Shown here one piece after another: positions 23,434 to 34,648 of a stretch of DNA of 64,000 nt. A program made the translations under genes and the position numbers. The stretch's first letter is position 1. Every line of letters starts with the position of its first letter. The notes under the pieces are model-generated. The model was not told the DNA's origin. It ran no database searches and was given only the letters and a program-made list of their open reading frames with translations. The DNA is from Gambelia wislizenii (lineage: Eukaryota > Chordata > Lepidosauria > Squamata > Crotaphytidae). The stretch is from NCBI GenBank assembly GCA_030847615.1, contig JAUMIR010000005.1:209606645-209670644 (forward strand). Direction: 5' to 3'.

Positions 23434-23952
23434 TAGGGCTTATTTACATGTGCAATTTACCTTGGATTGCCCTTGTTCCAGAACCCTGAAGTCCAAATGA
23501 GGCAGGGCATTTACCTCAGTCTGCCCCCAGGCAGTCCTGGTGACCCCCAGGAGAAGATATGAACCTGGAACAGGGCCAAGCCAGGATAGGCCCCTTTACA
23601 GCTATATAAAATAATACATGGTTTAATCTGGTACTGCTGGATCAAGCCCCATGTGTCTGTGGAAGCCCATCTTGGAACGCCATTTGTTGTTGCCGCTGCC
23701 AGCTCCCTAGCCAGGCAGGGGTCCCTCAACATGTGACTGAGGGTAGTCACATGCAGGAGACCTGCAGTCACTTGTTGTGGGCCGCAGTCACATGTTCTTA
23801 GCTTCTGCGTCAGCGGAGAAAATGGCAGTAGTGATTGCTACAGCAACAGGTTTCTGTCCTGTTTTCTCCAGGTAATGGGGGAGGAAATGGGCCAGCTCCA
23901 AAGTCACGCCAGTGAGGAACCAGTGTCTCCTGGCTAGTGTAGATAAACCCAT
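23434..23952 (+). mobile_element. hAT-like MITE family A, copy 2
   Basis: Starts TAGGGCTTATTTACATGTGC and ends GTGTAGATAAACCCATA, inverted counterparts of each other and of the 12.7-kb copy. Internal matches include the ACCCTGAAGTCC and GGCAGTCCTGGTGACC regions. About 519 bp, no coding sequence. Confidence 0.6.
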
Positions 23953-24541
23953 AGTCTTAGTCCAGAATTCAGCTCCTGGCCTTGTCAGAGCAGAGTGCTG
24001 AATTGCAAGTGCTTTGCTGTCTATGAAGTTTAATTTTAATAGCAAATTGTTATTCAGTTTATTGGAAACTTGCCTTTATTATACAGTGATACTAGTAGTC
24101 ACTGTATAGTTATGATTGGTGAAAGGTTTCTGTGTTATCTCCCTGATAGAAAAATAAATAAATAAATATGTACTCTGTGTAGTTTAATGAGGTACTTAAA
24201 AGGTACAAAGTGAGAAGAGACAGACTGAAGATTACATCGGTTTAATTCTGTAATGAAGACTGGCACTTTTGGGAATTGTAGTTCACTTAAGATGGAGCCA
24301 TAACCATTAAAGTAGAATGGAACTGATATAACAGTGTATGGACAATTTCTCATCTGTTCCTAGAAGCTGAAATATGATGCAAAGTCACTATTGTGCTCAA
24401 TTTTGTTCAAGAAATTAACCTGCTACAGGTATGTAGTTAATCAGTGAACAGAAATCACATTTTGGCCTTGAAAAGAATAGATTTTTTGCTCCCTGAATGT
24501 ACTCATGGTGTGCACACATGCTAAATAGCCTAGGGATTAAA
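23953..24541. other. No gene recognised
   Basis: At about 24235-24340 a TTTGGGAATTGTAGTTC ... AACCATTAAAGTAG segment resembles one arm of MITE family B. Otherwise nothing. Confidence 0.4.
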
Positions 24542-25092
24542 GGGATGGCATTTGTAGATGCTGAAAAAGCATTTGATAATGTTCACTGAGATTTTCTGTT
24601 AGAAACGATAAAGAAGATGGAAATGAGCAACAACTTTACAAAAAGTATTGAACAGATTTATGCAAATCAAAAAGTGCAACTAATTATCAATGGAGAAAAA
24701 TCTGAAATCATAACAGTGAAGGAACAAGGCAGGGCTGCTCGTTATCACTGCTACTATTTATCCTAGTTCTTGAAGTGTTCAATAGACGTTTAAGATCCAA
24801 TTCAAAGTTCCTGGGAGTTAAAACTAAAGGTCATACCTAAAAGCTCAGAGCATTTGCAGATGATTTGGTTTTATTTGCAGAAAACCCATCGGACCACATA
24901 GAGGAAATTATAAAATCATTAAAGGAATTTGGAGATTTTTCAGGATTCAGGATTAACAGAGAAATGACAACAATATTGACTAAGAACATGACCAAACAGG
25001 AAGATAAGGAACTTAGGGAGAAGTCAAGATGTAAAATTGAAAAGAAAGTTAGATGTTTAGGACTATGGATCACCAAAAGAAACACTGACTTA

Positions 25093-25111
25093 TCATCATC
25101 ATCATCATCAT
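25093..25111 (+). repeat. (TCA)n microsatellite
   Basis: Six to seven TCA units at the junction between L1 and the adjoining Tigger MITE. Confidence 0.9.
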
Positions 25112-25129
25112 TACAGTTGATGTACATTA

Positions 25130-25364
25130 CAGTTGTCCCTTCATATTCACTGGGGTTTGGTTCCAGGACCCCCCCCCCCGTGGATACCCAAATCCGTGAA
25201 TACTCAAGTCCTATTATATGCAGTGGCATAGCAAACTGGTGTTCCTTATATAAGATGGCAAAATTATGGTTTGGTTTTTGGAATATTATTTTTTAAAGAA
25301 TATCTTCAAACCATGAATACTTAAATCTGTGGACACCAAATCCGTGGATACAGAGGGACAACTG
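25130..25364. mobile_element. Tigger-like (TcMar) MITE, copy 3
   Basis: Left end CAGTTGTCCCTTCATATTCA; right end GAGGGACAACTG is its inverted partner; TA at 25128-25129 and 25365-25366. 235 bp. Its first 13 bases are identical to the left end of the large element at 59118. Confidence 0.82.
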
Positions 25365-26705
25365 TATTATTACAAGAAGATCTGAAAAGAGACTGAAATG
25401 GATTTGGAAAGATGGGCAAATCTGAATTTATCCATAAAAGGAAAAATTTCAGTAGTCAAATGAACATTCTTCCAAAATTACTCCTCTTATTTCAAAACCT
25501 TCCGATAATTACTAATGAGAAACCCTTTGAGAAATGGCAGAACTATCTCAAATTCTTTATTTGGGACAAGAAAAATCCAAGAATCAAATGGTCAACTTTA
25601 ATAGATGCTAGAAGCAGGGGAGTGGGTTGTGATCTTCCTGTCTTGAAGACCTACTTTTATGCTGACTTTTTATTGTGGATTCAAGATTGGATCAAGATAC
25701 AAAATGAGAACTTACTTTATGCTGAAGGTTTCAACAATAGATATGGGTGGCATGCCTATATATGGTACGGAAAAGAAAAGCTAAACAAAGAATTCAATAA
25801 TCATTTTATTAGAAAGGCTTTGTTAGAGGTATGGAAAGTACAAAAAATAAATTTTATGGCAAGATTCCTCTTTGGCTCTCTAAGGAAGCTTTTCTAAACA
25901 AATGGAAAAATATGAGTAAGTGGCTGAAATATAAGGATATTTTGAAAAAGGGAAACCAAGAAAATCTTGTTTTGAAACCAAGGGAACAATTTGAAGAACA
26001 TTACAAAAATAACTGATTTACCTATTTGCAAATAAATGAAAGATTCAAGGAAGATTTAAAAAATGAAGGCTTCAAGGAGATAGAGAATGAGTTGGACAAA
26101 ATATTTTGGACTGAACAGAGGAAAAAAATAGTGGAATTTTACACGTTGTTACTATCTAGAAACATAGAAACAGACATTATCAAAGAATCCATGGTCAGAT
26201 GGGCAAAAGATATTTGTCACCCTTTAAATATCAAAGCTTGGGAAAATGCTCAAAGAAAAACAAACAAATTCATGTCTGATCAGAATTTAAAAGAAAACTA
26301 CTTGAAATTAGCTCACAGATGGTACTACACTCCAACAATACTGTAAAATAAACAGTACAGCAAGCAACAAGTGCTGGAAATGCCAGAATAATCCAGGCTC
26401 ATTTTTCTATATGTGGTGGAGCTGCGATAAGATTAGAAAATTATGAGGGAAAGTTCATAGGCTGATTAAGAAGAAACTCTGGATTTGGTTCCTGATAAAA
26501 CCAGAGTTGTATCTTCTCAATATGATGGATGTGTTGGAAAAAAATCAATACTGGAAAATCTTACTTTACATGATTACTGCAACCAGGTTGGTAATTGCCC
26601 CAAAATGGAAATTAAAAGAAACACCCTCTCTAACAACTGGTTATTCAAACTAATAGACATGATTAAATTAAACAATTTAACTTCTAAATGGCGTAACAAA
26701 TCCCA

Positions 26706-27305
26706 GGTCCCGTCTACACAATTTAAATAATACGTACGGCGTGCGGAAGTTCACGCTTTGGTACACACGGCCATTCGGATTCACACACATGCAAAAGAGG
26801 GGGGCTTGGTTTTCCACCCTGAAATACGCACATGCGGCATTCGGGAGGGAAAGCGGACCGTGATGAGAAATCCGTACGCCGTTCAGATGGCTGATGGGTC
26901 TGTATGGTCCGTTCGCACACATACAAACAGCCTGTGTAATCTGATTGGCTGGCCGAGCAGAGGGGGCAGGGCTAGCACGGAGGGGAATTGGGAGTGGCCG
27001 CCATGTTGGATTCTCGGCTAGCGAGAGTCCGGTAAGTCCATGAATTATACATTTATTTATTTTTATTTTATATTGTAAATAGGGAAAACCGACTGTCTGC
27101 AAAGCAGGAACCTTTAAAAAAAAAAGCGGTGGGAGATTTTAAACCACCGCTTGGCTTGTTCGCTCCAGCCAGCTTGAGGAACAGGGAGTCATACGGAGTT
27201 TAGGGGGGTAAAAAATTGTGTGGGTGGTTTGTATGCATACGAATGACAGCCTATTCATATTTTTTGCCCCCCAAATGGATTTTTTTATGATCGTATAGAC
27301 GCACC
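26706..27305. mobile_element. CpG-rich nonautonomous DNA transposon
   Basis: Ends GGTCCCGTCTACAC and (inverted) GGTGCGTCTATAC are imperfect terminal repeats, and CCCA lies directly outside each end (26702-26705, 27306-27309), a possible short target duplication within the L1. The 600-bp interior is unusually rich in CpG compared with its surroundings, suggesting either recent insertion or protection from methylation. No transposase fragment is seen. The core looks like a promoter plus first exon (listed separately). The superfamily may be Harbinger, judged from TIR style and the short duplication. Confidence 0.68.
26941..27037 (+). promoter_or_regulatory. Promoter/first-exon-like core of the CpG-rich MITE
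   Basis: Contains an inverted CCAAT box (GATTGGCTGG, 26943-26952), a GC-box-like run (GAGGGGGCAGGGC), then GGCCGCCATG with a good start context (ATG at 27003). A ten-codon open stretch runs directly into a consensus splice donor (G/GTAAGT, 27032-27037). This could be the promoter and first exon of the parent autonomous transposon retained in the MITE. No transcript evidence is available. Confidence 0.42.
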
Positions 27306-27700
27306 CCCAAAATCAAATTATGACAGATTGGTTGCCTGTGATAAATTTTTGGAAAATATCAGGGGATATACAGGACATTCAGGAAAAATTGTTATAAATA
27401 TAGGAAGAGATAGCCACTTTCAAAATGAGATTTAGATAGTGCAGGTATTAGGTGGAGTGATCATTCATGAAGAACAAGTTATAACAGAAGTCTTAATTTT
27501 TTCCAATGTTATTCTTGGCCTATTTTACACAATCTTTTGGGAAGTCAATTTTCATTTATTTCATATTTGGAAATACAAAGAGATATCTATGTATTGGTAA
27601 AAACTTTTGAAATGGAATGAAAGTATAATTATAATTATAATTATGGATTAAATGTGTATTTGAAATACTTTATTCTTTCAATGAAGAATAATAAAAAAAT

Positions 27701-28532
27701 GAAGGGATGGCATCTTCAGGTTAGCTTTTAGAATGCATTGATTGGTATCAATGTAAACCTGTTTGTAGCTTGCAGTGTCAAGCTGAGGTTCTAACTGGCA
27801 GGTGCCAGGGTTCATGAGAGTAAGGTGGTTCTTTAGAAACAGGAATTCTTCAGGTTTGAGCAAAATGCTTGCAGATCGTATTGGTGGGGGCTACAGAGGG
27901 CCATGCAACTTCAGTTCTGTCCCCTCCTTTGCTGGAGCAACCCTATCTGATGGCCTGTGCCTGCTCCTAATTCCAAATGTGGATATTTATATCTGAAAGG
28001 GCAGAGTACTGAGTAAAGGCAGGCCTCTTTTCCCCCTAAGAATGATATAACACAGATGTCTTAGAAGAACAAAATGGAGAGATTGTAAGCTTTATGAGAT
28101 GAACAGGAATTCACAGAGAGCTGGATATGGATTCTGTAGGCTAGTAGCCTTTCCAAGAGCTGGTTGCCTCTCTCTGGATAAGGGCTCCTAAACTTTAAAG
28201 TGGTTTTATACAGTTTTCTATGTGGTGTCTAGAAGTATCTGGAGCCACTGTGTGCCAGACCTTCCTTTGCTAGAAGAGACAAAGCTGGGAACAGACTTGG
28301 GACTTCCCCCCGCCCCCAGCCTCCAGGCAGCGCTAAATGATGGTTTCCTCTGTAGGGCTCTCTTGAACTCTTCAAACAGTTCAGAGAGAGAGAGATTCTG
28401 CCTGGTAAGGGAGAAAGAGAGTGAGCAGAAGGAAAGGCTGAATGTGGGTTGGAATGAGGTGTAGGGAGGGACGAAGGGGAAGAAAAAAAGTAGGAGAGAG
28501 GAGAGAAAAAGCCTAAGCTTTTCCTATAGCTC
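27701..28532. other. No gene recognised
   Basis: Short frames only; no repeat recognised. Confidence 0.5.
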
Positions 28533-28653
28533 AGGAGTGGAGAAAGTTTGGCCCTTTAGATGTTTTGGACTACTGCTCCCATAATGCTGTCCGGGACTTC
28601 TATTAGATAAAGTTCAAAACATCTGAAGGCTCAGAAGTTCCCCATCCTTGGTA
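28533..28653. mobile_element. hAT-like MITE family C, copy 1 (diverged)
   Basis: The left arm AGATGTTTTGGACTACTGCT pairs with the right arm AGTTCAAAACATCT, and the flanking GTTTGGCCCTT pairs loosely with AAGGCTCAGAAGTTC. Same design as the clearer copies at 30703 and 34513. Confidence 0.5.
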
Positions 28654-29744
28654 TATATGAACTTTCAGATATTCAATTTTTCAGAAGTCCTTTAGGCCGT
28701 TAGTGTGCTTGCCTCTGCAGGGTCCCAAACTTTTCAAAAAAGGGGAGAGGGGAGAGAAAACAAATGCTGCTGCCTGATGAAGTCTCATATTCCTGCTGCA
28801 AGGGTCCTCTCCTGCAGAAGATGGAGAACTTTATGGCCCAGGTGGCACCCACAAAGATCCCAGATCCTCTGAAGTGCTGGAGTTTGGAAGTGTGGGCAAG
28901 GCTTTTGCAGCATGCCCATCTGCAAGAGAATACTCTTCAGGAGTAAGACCCTTCTTATGAATAAGCCTCCACCACCCCTATCCCTAAGGAGGACTTGTGA
29001 TGAAATGCCTGGAAGTGAAGCCGGGGTGGGTGGGGAATAAGTGAGCTCACATTTATAAGCTTCATCTCTAAGTAAAAAGATGAATGGGAACACTTTCTGT
29101 TACCCTTGCCAATCCTTTCATGGACACTTTGAGGTCTGTTGTGCCACAGTTGTGCCTGATCTTGGACTGACTTTGACTGTGTCCTTGGGTTGCTCCTAGC
29201 TGCAATACTTGCTTTCTGGTTGGACTCCCATCAGTTTGAACCCTGGACCACCTTTGAACCTTCTTTTGGATCACCCTTACTTTCTGTCTGACAGGACTTC
29301 TTCCAACTGTCCTGATTTGGCAGGGATGGTCCCAATTCATCTTCTGTCATCCCACTTTTCCGGCTACTTTCCCCATCCCTGCTTTATATCTAGGGGTACA
29401 ATACTTTCTATAACTGACAGCATGCTTACAAGTGGAATCCTAGACTCTTATTGGCCTTCTGTTGGACAAAGCCAATTAAACACAATGGAACTTACTTCTC
29501 CAAAGTACAAATTGATTGGACTGTAAAAGGAAAGATAGTTTATGTCTGCTTAGGAGATCATGCTGCAAATCTAACTCTTTGGAGATGTCAGCACTTTCAA
29601 AACTAACTAGGGAGTGGGGTAGCTAATTGCATTATGCTGTTCTATTTACTTGGGGTGAAGGTGGAAGTTCAGGTACAAAAGAACTTCAATGGGCCCAGAT
29701 TTTGAAAGTCTGGAACAGTGATCTGTGCTCTGAATTTTTTGTGT
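28654..29744. other. No gene recognised
   Basis: Short open frames at 28764-28946 and 29209-29526 have no recognisable domain. Confidence 0.5.
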
Positions 29745-29993
29745 GGTGGCCAGTGTGGTGTAGTGGTTTGAGCACTGGACTATGACTCGAGACCAGGATT
29801 TGAATCCCTGCTCAGCCATAGAAATCCACTTGGTGGCTTTGGGCAAGTCACACTCTCTCAGCTTCAAAGGAAGACAAAGGCAAACCCTCTCTGAACAAGT
29901 CTTGCCAAGAAAATCCTGCGATAGATTTGCCTTAGGGTTGCCATAAATCAGAAATTACTTGAAGGCACGTGCACATGTTCACACACACACATG
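29745..29993 (+). mobile_element. tRNA-derived SINE (Sauria/ACA-like)
   Basis: The RNA polymerase III promoter is visible: A box in GTGGTGTAGTGGTTTGAGC (29755-29773) and B box GGATTTGAATCCC (29796-29808), as in tRNA genes. The body continues with GGGCAAGTCACACTCTCTCA and AAGGCAAACC, followed by the shared tail GTTGCCATAAATCAGAAATT and a CA-rich end. Full-length in appearance, transcribed left to right. Confidence 0.87.
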
Positions 29994-30702
29994 GTGATAT
30001 AGCTCCAACCATAACTTTTTGCTTTAAGCTAACATTTTGTCTCATTGGGAATATGTAAATAAATACTGAGGAATACACCATTGGCATGGTGCTTCATTAT
30101 TTGCAGGAATTTGTAGTGTTACCTATGGATACTGGAGGCATATATGTGAATTTGTTGTTCATTAGTTGTTCATCAAGATGTTCATTAGTATTGTAGTACC
30201 TTTGTTGTCACCTCAACTTATGGGTAGGATGTGGATGTATAGGATTCTGAATATTAAGTCATGACAATGTAATGTTGCATCATTAAATGTGGCCTTCTGA
30301 TATGCCAAGACCATAGGATTGCATGGTTGATAATATATAATTAGTTGTACCAAATCTTGTTCACTATACGAGATAAGAAATTCAGCAACTCAAAAGTCTT
30401 CAAAACATCTATCTAGCAATATTAGAAGCAGCACTCATTTCCTCTGATGCAACAATGTCATGGCATTTACAAGTGCACAGATACAGATTGAGATTGATTA
30501 GAATCTATTTAATGTTATCAGCAGCATTTCATATAGAGTTTGGCAATCAACAGAAGACGGCACAAGTTATTGCTTGCATCAACACTCTTTGTCAGATGCT
30601 TTTAGGCTAGTCAAAAAATAAAATGATGGATGATCTGATAGGAAAGATGAGACACCCCCCTGGGGCTGCTTTTTCAGATGATGTTGAATTGACACTATAG
30701 TG
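29994..30702. other. No gene recognised
   Basis: Nothing recognisable. Confidence 0.5.
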
Positions 30703-30831
30703 CAGGGTGGGAATTATCCCGATGGCCTTGGACCACAGCTCTCAGTATTCATCCCCCCTGGCCATGTTGGCCAGGTGTGGTGGGACTTGCAGTTCAACAA
30801 TATCTGGAAGGCCCCATGATTCCCACCCCTG
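30703..30831. mobile_element. hAT-like MITE family C, copy 2
   Basis: CAGGGTGGGAATTATCCCGA at the left pairs with ATGATTCCCACCCCTG at the right. The 8-bp flanks CTATAGTG (30695-30702) and CAGTAGTG (30832-30839) agree at 6 of 8 positions, as expected for an aged hAT target duplication. 129 bp. Confidence 0.76.
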
Positions 30832-32371
30832 CAGTAGTGCCACTCCCTCCATTGCTTCATTTCTAAAGTGGCACTGCCCAGCTAAAAGCAACTGCTGTAC
30901 TATCTTGCCATTTTTACTTGGCTAATACCAGGGTAATTCTGACTTGAGTGAAACAGTTTGCAGCCACCCTCCTATTTTGTGTAGGTGATAAAAACAGCCA
31001 AATTGAAAGGGGCTTGGTGCCCACCTGATGCACCTAGTGATGAGGACACAACAAAGGCCTGTTCAGCCAATTAAGTCCCAGAAGTCTCTGGTGCCAATTT
31101 AAGCACTCTTGATGGCATTTTCAACCAGAAGAGATCTAGTGAGTAATCTGCACTGTGACCATGGCAATTCTCTTTGCCTCTGATGGAATTTAAAATGTAG
31201 AGTCAAACTCCAAAACATTCAGATGTTCATTTTAAAAATGGCTTTGTCTCTATGTGCCAGGGTTCAGTTAATGAAGACAATGGATTTCCTGAGGGTGGCC
31301 TCTCTCCTGTGTTTTCTCAAAGAGTGCTGGGTGCTTGCAAATCTGGCACCAAGTGGCAAAGATTCTTTCTTGGTGTAAAGTGGCTGAGCTAATTTGATTT
31401 CCATGGAAATTTGCTTTACAGTGGCTGAGCATCTAGTCCTTCCCCTAACAAGTATGCTTTCAGAGCTCATTTATTTATGCTGTAAGGTGCCCCAGGTTCT
31501 AAAAATGTACCACACTAGCTTGGCACAGGCATAATAGCCTAGCATGTCTACCCATTATTCATCTGAGTCAGAGCTCAGACAAGGAAACCAGCCAAAGGAA
31601 TCCCCAAATATACTGGTACTGTTTTGGTTTTTCTCTCCTAGGAGTTTGGTTTTTGTTTTTTGTTTTTTAAACTTTTTATTTTTGCCTTCTGCTTCTTCTC
31701 AACTGGAAGATGCATTCATCCTTGCCCCACTGAAGTCTAATTACATTGCAAAAATCCTGTGCTTTTAAAGCTGAATTTAAAAATGACCTCGAGTACTGTT
31801 TTACCAGCTTTGGGATATGCAAAGTATTTGTAAACCATGTGGCTGTCCAAATAACTGCCAAGGATTCCAAATGACTTCAAAACCCTTGAAGCAGTCCCCC
31901 TTCCCCTCCATGGAGCTCTATGGAGTGCCACAAGTAATCTCATTAACACTTCCACACAAAGTGGTAATTTTTACACGTCCAAGTACAGTAAATGTAGTCT
32001 AGTCAGATGAACTCCTGACTATAATCAGATTGTGGAAGCCATGCTTATCTTCTTTGCTGCAAGAAGCCAATTAAACAAAGTGAATAATCCTGACCATCAT
32101 CTTCAGTTTTTGCAATAATCTCCAGTAGCTTTAAACACCATTGACCTAAATGTATCCCCACTTATCTCTCTCATAATCCCATTGCATTTTATAAGAAGTT
32201 TTCTTGGGGAAACGATATGGGAGGCCCTAGTATCCCTCAGTCAAAATAGATACCATAATACATTTAATGAGACACACTTGGCAAAGGTGGGTGCAGATAA
32301 TAGTTATTACTCATTACTTTTTAAACAAAAAGTAGCTGGTTGTTACCTTAATTTCAATATAAATCCAGATT
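30832..32371. other. No gene recognised
   Basis: No motif-bearing frame and no repeat recognised. Confidence 0.5.
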
Positions 32372-32990
32372 CTTTGATTTTAAAAAAGCCCCTCCTCCAC
32401 AGGAAAAAGACCACTTGACAGCCCACTGTGAAGAATTTGCAGAGCACTTTGTAGATAATATCACTTGGGTTAATTCCAGCTTGGATGCTATAGTAGACAC
32501 AGGTCTGGTGGATGCAAATCTTAGCCCTGCTTGTCCAGTGATGATGAATATATTACAGTTTATGCAGCCTGATGATGTGAACAGGACTTCTGGAGAGGCG
32601 AGAGCCATCACGTATGTTCTAGACCCTTGCCCCTGCTGGCTTATTAAACATGCCAGAGGGGGACTAGCAGAAAAGGTTAGGGGAGTGGTCAATGCCTCTT
32701 TACAACAAGGCAGGATCCCAAGTAGCCTCAAAGAGGCTGTTGCAAACCTATACTGGAAAGACAATTCTCCAGATTCCACTATATTGGACAGTTATAGGCC
32801 AGTCTGCCATATTCCAATTTTGGGCAAGGTACTAGAATGTGTGGTGGCCTCTCAGCTCCAGGGGTTTCTGAATGAGACCATTTAGATCCATTTTTGTCTG
32901 GCTTCAGGCCAGATTTATGGGACTGAATCAGCTATGGTTACCTCAGTGGATGACCTACGCTGGTAATTGGAGGGGGAATGTCTGGTGGAC
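32372..32990 (+). mobile_element. L2-clade LINE fragment, linker and start of RT
   Basis: Open from about 32415 to 32885: HCEEFAEHFVDNITWV, then VLDPCPCWLIKHARGG, NASLQQGRIPSSLKEAV and SYRPVCHIPILGKVLECVV. These are the same blocks seen in the minus-strand copy at 3.1-4.3 kb. It breaks at 32885, with DPF-like and DDLRW traces to about 32990. Truncated on both sides. Confidence 0.86.
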
Positions 32991-33006
32991 TTCTCAATGG
33001 TTTTTA

Positions 33007-33228
33007 ATAATGCAGTTTGACACCAGTTTAACTGCCATGGCTCACTGCTATAGAATTTTGGAATTTGTAGTTTTGTGAATTATTTAGTCTTCTCTGTCAG
33101 AGAGCTCTGGTGCCACAACAAACTACAAATCCCAGGATTCCATAGGATGGAGCCATGATAGTTAAAGTGATGTTAAACTGCATTATTTTTACCAGTGTGG
33201 CAGCAGCCTTTGTCACAAGAGCCCCTAG
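33007..33228. mobile_element. Palindromic hAT-like MITE family B
   Basis: ACACCAGTTTAACTGCCATG at the left pairs with CATGATAGTTAAAGTGATGT at the right. The centre has GGAATTTGTAGTTTTGTGAA opposed to ACAAACTACAAATCCCAGG. About 220 bp, noncoding. Confidence 0.68.
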
Positions 33229-33403
33229 AACTGGCTTTTATATGGGGAAGTAAACTAGCAACTGTTACTGAGTTTGGGGTCTCTCATGGTTTTCCCTTTT
33301 TTTTTCAGACAAAGGGAACAAAGAGAACTGACTACCTTCCTTAAAGAAGGGGACTCTGACCAGGTATAAAGGAAGCCCCAAGTCTTACCTGGGTATAAAG
33401 GCT

Positions 33404-33651
33404 TACCGCATTCCAAAGAAAAGCAGAAAGGCAGCAGGAATGTTTTGTCTTTCCTGCTGCCTTATCACATGATGTCACCGTTCTTCCAGTGTTCTTTTGT
33501 TCTGGTCCCATGGGGGACTGAGCTAAAACTGCATCTTTTTGCTAATTTTTTTCTGGTTAGCAAAAAGACATGATTCTACCTCAGTCCCTCATGGGACCGG
33601 AATGAAACATTCCTGCTGCCTTGCCACTTTTCTTCGGAGTGCAGTAAGCCC
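33404..33651. mobile_element. Foldback MITE family D
   Basis: GGCTTACCGCATTCCAAAGA at the left pairs with TCTTCGGAGTGCAGTAAGCC at the right, and GGCAGCAGGAATGTTT is matched by AAACATTCCTGCTGCC. Inner arms GGTCCCATGGGGGACTGAG and CTCAGTCCCTCATGGGACC also pair, as do TTTTTGCTAA and TTAGCAAAAA. It is an almost complete hairpin of about 248 bp with no target duplication identified. Confidence 0.78.
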
Positions 33652-34512
33652 CATAGAAATACAGAGAAGAAAAATGTCAGGAATTGTTTAGCTCCATTGC
33701 CCACTCCAACTGATCTTTTCATATATCTTTTCATATATCTTTATGACCATTTATGTCCAATAACAGCCACAATCCCAGCCTCTTGCTCCAGTTTGGCAAG
33801 ATAGTAGGGCCTAGGAAATCATGGTGGCTCTACTGTGTAACCCCCTCATACACAAACACAAAATGGTAGGATTGCTCTGTCATGGATTTAGCCCTCACGC
33901 ACAAGTGTTTCAGTTTGGCTTTTTGCTAAACAGTTTCCCTAAACTTCAGCCATTGACCATCTACAGTATTTTTCCCTACCAATAAAAACTGCTAAATCAC
34001 ATTAGAGTAAACCCACTGAACTAGTTACTGAATGGAAAGTCAACATTTACATAGACCTCACTGATTCAATCAGTTATGTAGTTGGTATGTTAGTTTGGAG
34101 CAGTCAGTGGATTTAGGCTATACTGGGAACCAGACAACCACCTCTCTTATGGGCCATGCTTCCTACAACAAGTCTAAATGCCTCTGTTTTCTTCTATAGT
34201 CTCTTTCAAAATAGTGCCCAGAAGTGATGTTGTTTCACTTCCTGTCACAATTTTGAGAGGCATTACAAAGGAAAATGGAGGTATTTGGAGGTAGTGGAGG
34301 GGGGGGGGAGAGAAAAGTATGTTTTTATATGCTTGCAAACATTTGGGAGATTTTCTGTGTGGTTCCCAGGCAACGATATAGTGCCATATGTATGTGTGGG
34401 TGTTTGTGTGTACATGTGTGAAGACTGTTGGGTGGCTTCAGGGCCCACCAAAGTGAGGTCCAGGGACAGCACATGGTGCATGGCCCATACTCTGTCTACC
34501 CTTCATCTAGCA
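33652..34512. other. No gene recognised
   Basis: Nothing recognisable apart from a GT-rich run near 34390-34425. Confidence 0.5.
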
Positions 34513-34648
34513 CAGTGGTGTCCAACCTGTGGCCCTCCAGGTGTTTTGGACTACAGCTCCCAGAATTCCTGACTATTGGATCAGCTGGCTCATGCTTCTG
34601 GGAGCTGGAGTCCAAAATACCTGGAAGGCCTCAGGTTGTACACAACTG
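34513..34648. mobile_element. hAT-like MITE family C, copy 3
   Basis: CAGTGGTGTCCAACCTGTGG at the left; the right end, inverted, is CAGTTGTGTACAACCTGAGG. The arms continue with GGTGTTTTGGACTACAGCTC. Flanks ATCTAGCA (34505-34512) and ATCTAGAG (34649-34656) share 6 of 8 bases, a likely hAT target duplication. 136 bp. Confidence 0.82.

Larger units (their letters stand above)
24543..26700 (+). pseudogene. L1 ORF2, RT and C-terminal domains
   Basis: In order: FVDAEKAFDNV (RT block with the first catalytic Asp), LLETIKKMEMSNNF, TRQGCSLSLLLFILVLEVF, then AFADDLVLFAEN (catalytic Asp pair, intact ADD). After the Tigger insertion: MNILPKLLLLFQNLPI, FIWDKKNPRIKWSTL, GGVGCDLPVLKTYFYADFL-like (here SRGVGCDLPVL) and further C-terminal segments to 26346 and beyond. 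Stops and frameshifts occur (for example at about 24585, 24838 and 25895), so it is dead. Endonuclease and early RT blocks are missing because of 5' truncation. Confidence 0.82.
24542..27700 (+). mobile_element. L1 LINE, RT to 3' end, with two nested DNA elements
   Basis: Plus-strand L1 starting inside the reverse transcriptase and running to an A-rich end near 27700. It is interrupted by a TCA microsatellite plus Tigger MITE (25093-25364) and by a CpG-rich MITE (26706-27305). The part right of 27310 is assigned to L1 by position and weak coding similarity only. Confidence 0.72.

Noticed and set aside
26723..27102. Open frames on both strands at 26.7-27.1 kb as a host gene
   Set aside because: They lie inside an element with terminal inverted repeats inserted in an L1; open frames on both strands reflect high G+C, and no domain is recognised.
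28222..28464. Short plus-strand open frame of 80 codons
   Set aside because: No domain, no neighbouring exon-like signals; length is within chance expectation.
29745..29830. Possible tRNA gene
   Set aside because: A and B boxes are present but no cloverleaf or acceptor stem is evident, and a SINE body follows.
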